Source: Perilla frutescens (taxonomy: Eukaryota > Streptophyta > Magnoliopsida > Lamiales > Lamiaceae). From it: a stretch of DNA of 64,000 bases. Location: positions 26,670,001-26,734,000 of the forward strand of contig BRKX01000010.1 of the NCBI GenBank assembly GCA_026008535.1. The letters run 5' to 3'. Numbering within the stretch: the first letter of the stretch is position 1; every line of letters begins with the position of its first letter. The notes below the pieces were generated by a model. That model had not been told where the DNA came from, searched no databases, and saw nothing but the letters and a program-made list of their open reading frames with translations. This document shows positions 56,768-64,000 of this stretch, piece after piece. The translations under genes and the position numbers were made by a program.

Positions 56768-59700
56768 TTAGGTCACCATGTTTAGAGCCTTTTTACAGGC
56801 TTCTAATTTTGCCACAGGTAGAACTTTGGTTCCCATGTCTGCTGGATTGTACTCAGATGGAATTTTATCCAAGAGAATTTCTTCTTTTTCCACAACATCA
56901 CGGATAAAATGAAACCGAACATTGATATGTTTTGTTCTGTCATGAAAAACAGGGTTTTTGCATAGCTGAATAGCAGACTGGCTGTCAGAGTATAAGCAAG
57001 GTATATCATTAATATATTTAATCTCAGATAGGACACCCTTTAGCCAAATGGCTTCTTTCACAGCCTCAGTTGCAGCAATGTATTCAGATTCAGTAGAAGA
57101 CAAGGTAACAATGCTCTGTAATTGAGATTTCCAGCTAATACATGCATCACATAAAGTAAAAGCATATGAGGTTGTGGATTTTCTTTGGTCCCTATCATTG
57201 GCATAATTAGAGTCAACATATCCCACACATTGAATACCATTAGAGGATTTATAAAACAATAATCCATGGGACACAGTGTATTTCAAATATCTTAACAGCC
57301 ATTTCAAAGCTTCCCAATGTGGCATTCCAGGATTAGCCATAAATCTACTCAAACAAGACACAGCATAAGCAATATCAGGCCTTGTGCTAATCATCAAATA
57401 CATCACAGATCCAATAGCATTAGAATAAGGGACAAATTGCATTTCCTTTATTTCAGATTCAGATTTGGGACATTGATCTTTACTTAGAATAAAATGAGAG
57501 GCAAGAGGCACAGATACAACTTTACTGCTTTCCATATTAAATTTTTTCAATACTTGTTCAGTGTAAGCAGTTTGATGCAATTTAAGAGTGTGATTTGCTC
57601 TATCTCTGTCTATGTTCATGCCAAGGATTTTCTTTGCATTACCAAGATCCTTCATGTCAAAATTAGCACACAAGCAAGATTGGATATGCTTCACAGTTTT
57701 CAGGCAAGGGCTAATCAACAGCATGTTATCAACATAAAGAAGAAGGAACACATGCACTTTAGATTTCACATAATATAAGCAATGATCAAATTTACTTCTA
57801 GAGAAGTTCAAACTTTGCATGCACTTGTCAAATTTGATATTCCATTGCCTTGGGGATTGTTTTAAACCATACAAAGATTTTTTTCAATAAGCATACATGG
57901 TTTGGATGGTTTTTATCAATGTAGCCTTCAGGTTGATGCATATATATATGTTGTTTTCAAGCTCACCATGCAAAAAGACAGTTGTAACATCCATTTGTTT
58001 TAATTCCCAATCAAAATGAGCAGTTAATGCAAGCATTATTTTCACAGTTGTAAATTTAACCACATGAGCAAAGATCTCATTATAATCAATCACTTCCTTT
58101 TGGGTGAATCCTTTTGCTACAAGCCTTGCTTTGTATCTAACATTATTTATTTCTTGTTTGATTTTAAAAAGCCACTTGCATTCAACAACAGAACATGATT
58201 CAGGTCTTTCAACTAATATCCAAGTGTTGTTATCATGCAAGAATTTCATTTCAGAATTCATAGCATTGATCCATTTATCAGCATCCACAGAATTAACAGC
58301 TTCCTTGTAAGATTTAAGCTCAGATTGATCTACATTACTGAACACATTAAAGGCATACATAGACAAATTATAATCATCATACTTGGCAGGCACTTTACCA
58401 TTTCTTCTAGGTCTATCCCTAGCAAGTTGGTAATTACTCAAGTCATTCATAGTAGGCACATGTTCAGGTGTAGCTTCAGATTCATTTGAGCTAGTTTCAG
58501 GATCAGATACAACCATATTATCACTGTCATTATTTGAGGCCGAATCATCAGGATTAATATCATCAATTAAGGCTTCATTAACAACAGGTTCAGGTGGAGT
58601 GGGGGAGGGATCATCCACCTTATTATCATCATTAGAGGGAAACAAGTAGTCATCAAAAGTTTGATTCAAGTTTTGCAATTTCTTCACATGTTCTGATGTA
58701 TCAGAGGGTAAATTTTCAGTTAGGCATGGAAAATCAAGCTCATTAAACATCACATCTCTGCTTATACAAGTTTTAAAGCCAGGAACACTCTTATCCCATA
58801 GTCTGTAACCTTTAACCCCTTCAGGATAACCAAGGAAGACACATTTTCTTGCTCTGGGGTCAAGTTTGCTCAGTTTTTGATGCACATAAGCAGTACAACC
58901 AAAAATTCTTAGATTATTCAGGCAAACATGTTTGTTATAAAACACAGATTCTGAGAGTTTACCATGCAAAGGGACAGAGGGGGATCTGTTAATCAAATAG
59001 CATGCAGTCATTAAAGCTTCACCCCAGAAAGGTTTTTCAAGACCAGAGGCAATTAACAAGCTTCTTACTTTATCAAGCAATGTCCTATTCATTCTTTCAG
59101 TCACTCCATTTTGCTGTGGGGTATAAGGAACAGTCTTATGTCTTTTAATTCCTCTAATAGAACACCAATGATCCATGGCTTGGTTACAGAATTCTAGACC
59201 ATTATCAGTTCTGAGACATTTTATATTCTTATTAGTTTGAGTTTGGATTTCAATAGCCCATTTAGAAAACTTAGTAAACACATCAGATTTGTTTTGCATT
59301 AAGAACACCCAAGTTTTCCTGAAAAAATCATCAATAATTGATAAGAAGAAGACATTTCCACCATGGGTTGGATCCCTTGCAGGACCCCATACATCAGCAT
59401 GCAGATATTCAAGTATTTTAGAACTAACATGTTTTCTTGGATAAGGAATGGTAGCAGGCAAAGACACTTTATGGTGTTTTCCAAGCACACAAGGTTCACA
59501 GAAGGGCACATTAGATATTTTATCATTTCCAAAAGCACCAGCTTTACTCAGGATTTCCAAACCTTTATTACTCATGTGACCTAACCTAGCATGCCAAAGG
59601 GCAGTTTTATCATTTTGTACAACATTAACTAAAGGCAAAGGAACATATTCTGCAGTCACATCATACAAATCACCCTTTCTTGGAGCATTGAAGTATAACA

Positions 59701-61158
59701 TTGAATCCTTTTCAAATTTGAATCTCAAATTGTTCACAGAACCATCAATCATATGATCAGCAATTTTAGACACAGAGAGCATGTTGAATTTTAGTTTTGG
59801 GACATATCTTACTTCATTCAAGGTTAACATAGAACCATTTTCAAATTTTAAGCATACATCTCCCTTTCCAAGAATTTCACAGTTTTGGCCATCAGCCAAT
59901 GCAACATGCCCAGAGTTCATGAAGTTTAAATTATAGAACATGTCCTTAAAAGGAGTAACATGAAATGTGCAGCTAGAATCAATCAACCACTCATTGTTAT
60001 GCACATTTTTGGAGATAGCATTGGTATAATTGATAAATTGAAAATCATATACATCATGCACCATATAAATACCACTGCCATCATAGCTTTCAAGCATATT
60101 ATGGGTTTCAGGATCATGAGATGTTAGGCCATAATCATGAGGATTCAAATCAGGCATATGAGAATCATAGTGCATCACATTATTGGCATGATTATGCATG
60201 TAACCCTTGTTCTTTTTAGGCAGCTTGCATCTATTTGAAAAATGACCTGGTTTGCCACAATTCCAACATGTTTTTCTTGGTTTTTTATCAGAATTTGGGT
60301 AATAAACATGATTTGGAGCATGATTTGGAGCAATATGACCATGATTATGAGCATGCTTATGGAAATGGGCATGATTAGGAGCATGATTGGATGCATGAGC
60401 AGGAAAATTATACATTGGATCAGAAGAATGAGAAGAATGATCATAATTTTGATTCATATACTGGTTTTGCCTCATATTCATTTCTCTGTTATGTCTTTCA
60501 GCAACCAGCACACTTGGATTCTCAGGGTTCACAACAGGCTTTTTAAATTCATGATTTCTGTTATTCACATACATAATGTCATTCTGCAGAGACTTAGATT
60601 TAAGTTGTTTAATTTCATTTTCCTTGATTTTCAGGCAGCTGACAATCATATCACAAGTAACTTTAGAGCCACCATATTTCAAAGCAGTTTTCACATCAGA
60701 AAAAGTTTCAGGAATTGATCCAAGCAAAATTTGTGTAGAATACTTTTCCAAAGTGTCATCACCAGCTAATTTCAGATCTTTTAACAGTTTTAAAAATTCC
60801 TCAACATTAGTGTCAACATCTTTTGAAGGATCCATTTTAAAATTCATAATTTGATTTTGCAATGAATAAGCAGCTTCTTCAGAGGTAGCACATATAAAGA
60901 AGTCAAATTTTCCCATAAATCTTTAGCACATTTATGATGGGATACTTTTCTCACAACAGAACTGTTTAAATTCAACAAAATAGTGGCTCTGGCACTAGCA
61001 TTCAATTTAAGGAGAGTTTTATCAGCTTCCTTTTCATCAATTCTTTCATAAATAGCATCTTGCAGATTTTCTTTTGTTAAAATGCATTCAACTCGAGTCT
61101 GCCAATCACCAAAGTCATCTTTTTCATTAAAAGGCACAGCACTCAAGTTATTCATCAT
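56768..61158 (-). pseudogene. Copia gag-pol polyprotein, broken by frameshifts and an RT active-site change
   Basis: Gag opens at 61158 (MMNNLSAVPFNEKDDFGDWQ). A first shift occurs near 60880, after LWENLTSLY. The long frame 60916-57884 then holds the rest of gag (LKLAGDDTLEKYSTQILLGS), a CCHC knuckle CWNCGKPGHFSNRC, the protease region (WLIDSSCTFHVTPF), GAG-pre-integrase (LWHARLGHMSNKGL), integrase (LHADVWGPARDPTHG, RTDNGLEFCN, PYTPQQNGVTERMNRTL) and the RT start (FLHGELENNIYI). Two more shifts lie at about 57935 and 57880 before YGLKQSPRQWNIKF. RT and RNase H continue to the stop at 56768-56770 (TRPDIAYAVSCLSRFM; STESEYIAATEA). The protease motif reads DSSC where D-S/T-G is usual, and the RT box reads YVDNM where YVDDM is expected. 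The copy cannot be autonomous. Confidence 0.93.
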
Positions 61159-61956
61159 GCCAGATCTCACAGAAACACCCAGAAAGCAATAATCCACCTT
61201 AAACCACACAGGGAATACAAGAAAAAAAAAATTCACCAAATAACCAAATTTCACCACAAAAAATAACAGGATAACCACCAAAACACTTCAGAACAGGAGA
61301 ACACACTCCACAGGCCCTAAGAAGGGTGCACAAGGGGAATATAGAGCTGAGGCTATCCCAGTTCTCAGCACAGATTGATCTGTGGAGCAGGGGTTCACTC
61401 AGGTCAATCCCAAAACCCTACTAGGCCACCAATCTAGACTTAGGAACACTAAGTCTTTATCACTGTAACTCTGCAAGCAGAGTTCTCAGAGCAGATTCCT
61501 TCCAGGAATCACCACAACAGCAATAAAATATCACTAGAAACAATGCGAAGGACTTAGAGCAACAAAAAATAGAAAGTTAACACCAAAGCAACCCATAAAA
61601 CCCCCCTTTTCAACTGAGAATCCTTTTACCAAAATTAGCTATCGGGGCAACCCGCTTTGAGGAGACCCACAGGGGAATCCAGATGGTCCCGACCGTAAGC
61701 TAGGTTTTGGGAATGGCTTGAAATACCAAGGGATAACCACAGATTAGAGCGGAAGCAAGATAAGAAGCAGGATCGACAGATACCACAACCAGGAGTTTTA
61801 GGGTTTCAGAGTTATACCAGAGTCGGTCTTCTCAGGCAGGAGAAGACCGGACTTACCAACTATTTCAGGCCCAAGGGGGGCGACTCGACGCGGCCCTTAC
61901 CGGCGGCGGGGTGAGGTAGATGTAGGCAGAAGGGTGCCCCGGCCAGGTCCAACCTG

Positions 61957-61969
61957 GCTCTGATACCAC
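61957..61969 (-). other. Copia primer binding site (tRNA-iMet)
   Basis: On the minus strand the 5' LTR end CCCAACA is followed by G and TGGTATCAGAGCC, complementary to initiator-Met tRNA. The leader between it and gag (61159-61956) is non-coding. Confidence 0.9.
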
Positions 61970-62757
61970 TGTTGGGTATCAGGCTTGGGTAGGGTTCACC
62001 GCTTGCTTTCCCGACCTCGGCGGTCTACCTCACTTGCTGCTCAAGCAGCGATAGGCTTAGGACTTAGATTTCTTTGTTAATGAGGCAGCCTCAGACGCTA
62101 GATCAACTAGATCTAGGGTTGATTCTTCACAGACTTGCTAAGTCAAGTATAGATCTGCAGGAACAGAGACAAAGCAGAGATTAGATCGAAACAGAATTAG
62201 AGATAAAAGCTCACAGAAACCCGTAGAGTATATATATATATATATAGATAAACTAGGGAGAGATTTATAAAGAAAAGGTGCCCAAAAGGGCACTGTTAGG
62301 CTCAGATTCTCCCAGGGACGGCGGCAAAGGTAACTCCGGCGACAGGTAAGACCCAGACCAAGAGGGGATGGTGAGATGATAGGCTCGAAGCTCTCACGGG
62401 GTATCTCGACTCTCAAACTACCCTGCCGTCACAAGTCATAGGCCGAACAGGAATCCGCAGACAGGATTCCGACCAGAGACACCGATGAACGGACAGAAAT
62501 AAGTCGGAGAAGAAGATTAGGGTTAGGGTTAACTTCTGTGAGGCTTGAAGAGAAGAGGAATCGGCGCAGCTTTTGTAGAGGGGTTAGGAAGTAATTAAGG
62601 TATTTTAGGGTTAGGGGTGGTATATAAGTAGGATACCGTGGGTCGGGTTTAGAGTTTTAGGGTTTAGGGTCTTTGGGCTTTTGGGCTAAAGAAAAACAGA
62701 AATAAGAAAATCAGTTGGGCCAGGAAAAAACAGAGCAAATTGGGCCAACACTTCACA
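61970..62757 (-). repeat. Copia 5' LTR
   Basis: 788 bp and collinear with 55640-56430, differing by point changes scattered along its length and a shorter AT tract (about 62229-62246). On the minus strand this copy would drive transcription. It is followed on the plus strand by the target duplication tatat. Confidence 0.93.
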
Positions 62758-62762
62758 TATAT

Positions 62763-64000
62763 GTTATATGATTAAATTTATAATTTTATAATAGTTTTTG
62801 TAAAAATAAAATTATTTTCTTTTATAATTTTTAATTAGGGTTCATCCGTTCATTTTTCGTATTTAATTATCATTTTTTGAATTAATAATTCATTTTTATG
62901 CATGGTTGATTTTTTCATAGTTAGAATTATATTTTTTTTAATTCATTTTTTTTGTTAATAAATGTTGATTATGGTTCATTATGTCATAGTTAATTTTTAT
63001 TTTCATAAAAACTATAATTTAATAGTGTAATATGGAGATGACACACTACTAACTAGTGTAATAAACGATTTCATCCCGATCTTGAATACTTTCGATTTTG
63101 CATGAAGATAGAGGTATTTTTGACAAAATAAAAAGGGGAAATTTTGTATAGTTTTAAAAATATAAGAGAATTTGGTGCAGTTTTAAAATGATGAGATATT
63201 TGGTACAAATTGATAACATGCGAGATTTGACATATATTGAAAAGGGATGGTTAAAATGAAAACTCATTCCCATGTAGAAACTATGAACTAATCTGAGCCA
63301 CCCAATCATTTAATGTCTACGTTCAAGATTGATTCAAATAAATGGGGTAAAAGTCTCTAGAATATTAAATCACATATTTTTTAATTTATTATCATTTAAT
63401 AATTTAATTATTTTTTATTTTTAATAAAAAACAAGAAATAGTTTGTATATATTAGTCTCGGTTACATATTATCTATTTTTATACATCATATTAGCACATC
63501 ATTATTATAATATTAACTGCAATATTAGCTAATATTTGTATTTGACCAATCTTTTCCACACACAATTTTATGTTATTAGAAATATTTATATATCATATTA
63601 GCATATCATTATTATAATATTAGCTGCCATATTAGCACATGTTTTAATTTGACCAATATTTTCCACACACAATTTCCTGTTATTACCAATATTTGTATAT
63701 CATATTAGCACACATTATTATTATAAATGCGAAACAAATAACCCATATGATTTTAAAAAATTATTTAATAATTATAATAATAATAATAATAATTAATCTA
63801 AGAAACATTTGCTAATTTAATCAAATTTAGTTGGCATGATGTTTTTGTTCGTCAATTTGATCGTCCCAGTAACCATTCTTAGTTAGTGTTAATTAAGGCG
63901 TCGTCTCGTTTTCCAAAGTCTTATTGTATTCCAAGTAGTTTGTTTTCTATTTCTTGGTGTGATTTATGGATGCATGCTGCCTTCATTAATGTATTTTGGT
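62763..64000. other. AT-rich region with a tandem repeat and a possible transposon end
   Basis: No gene is visible. At about 63245 the text GGGATGGTTAAAATGAAAAC, then CCCATGTAGAAACTATGAAC, resembles the left end of the 44.39-kb element and may open another member that runs off the window. From 63480 to 63725 a unit of about 105 bp (ATCATATTAGCACATCATTA, TTTGACCAATATTTTCCACA) is repeated two to three times. A short AATAAT run lies at 63768-63792. Confidence 0.5.

Larger units (their letters stand above)
55640..62757 (-). mobile_element. Complete Copia LTR retrotransposon (7.1 kb), inactivated
   Basis: LTRs lie at 55640-56430 (3' LTR) and 61970-62757 (5' LTR), in the same orientation, each starting TGTTGGGTATCAGG and ending CACTTCACA on the plus strand. 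A 5-bp duplication tatat flanks the element (55635-55639 and 62758-62762). The primer binding site for tRNA-iMet abuts the 5' LTR. Gag, integrase, reverse transcriptase and RNase H follow in Copia order on the minus strand but with frameshifts. The two LTRs differ at roughly two dozen positions by eye (about 3%), plus an (AT)n length difference. Confidence 0.95.

Noticed and set aside
57494..60854. Plus-strand ORFs across the Copia element
   Set aside because: They are antisense to gag-pol and lack any family similarity.
1..64000. CRISPR arrays, bacterial operons, rRNA genes
   Set aside because: No direct-repeat/spacer pattern, no operon-like gene spacing and no rRNA sequence was seen; the window is plant nuclear DNA.

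Overview
This is nuclear DNA from a eudicot plant. The evidence is spliced genes with GT-AG introns, AT-rich introns and intergenic DNA, plant-type LTR retrotransposons primed by initiator-Met tRNA, Stowaway MITEs, hAT and Mutator-like transposons, and plant-specific families (ALMT, LSU). Asterid/Lamiales origin is possible but not shown. Layout: a gene-rich left part (1-19.7 kb) is followed by a long nested transposon block (about 20-46 kb), a single small gene (LSU, 47.9 kb), and a second transposon-rich stretch (50.5-64 kb). Five host genes can be modelled with exact splice sites: (1) a vacuolar-clade ALMT anion channel (+, 1027-5136); (2) a plastid-targeted membrane protein with a C-terminal zinc ribbon (-, 5586-7699), convergent with ALMT; (3) a TMEM120/TMPIT-like membrane protein (+, 13268-16362); (4) a peptidase C78 (ZUFSP/UFSP-type) protease with an N-terminal zinc finger (-, 17044-19672); (5) an intronless RESPONSE TO LOW SULFUR (LSU) gene (+, 47890-48240). 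The transposon block is layered. A Ty3/gypsy-like element has a 5' LTR of about 3 kb (20495-27648) split by a Stowaway MITE (272 bp) and a 3.9-kb hAT element with a decayed transposase; it keeps only an extra ORF and a broken gag before it is lost at about 30.27 kb. Next come a possible LTR piece (30.27-31.0 kb) and a fold-back element (31.04-32.26 kb). Then follows the most notable object: a 9.1-kb Mutator-like element (32285-41365) with a FAR1/SWIM-type transposase gene (-) convergent with a Ulp1-like cysteine protease gene (+), the same tail-to-tail layout as MuDR. The transposase has one apparent 1-nt frameshift; the protease gene has several in-frame stops. This element and four smaller ones (41.39-44.37, 44.39-45.96, 52.07-53.51, 53.56-54.69 kb) lie in (TA)n tracts, end in related TAGGGGTGG-like inverted termini, and the four small ones share an internal module. 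One carries the relict 3' end of a Ulp1-like gene. They look like a family of non-autonomous derivatives sharing a TA-microsatellite target. The LSU promoter carries a near-perfect copy of the sulfur-deficiency UPE-box (46306-46325), and a 739-bp hAT element with a perfect 8-bp target duplication lies between this box and the TATA box. A complete but inactivated Copia retrotransposon (55640-62757, minus strand, 5-bp target duplication) fills most of the right end.
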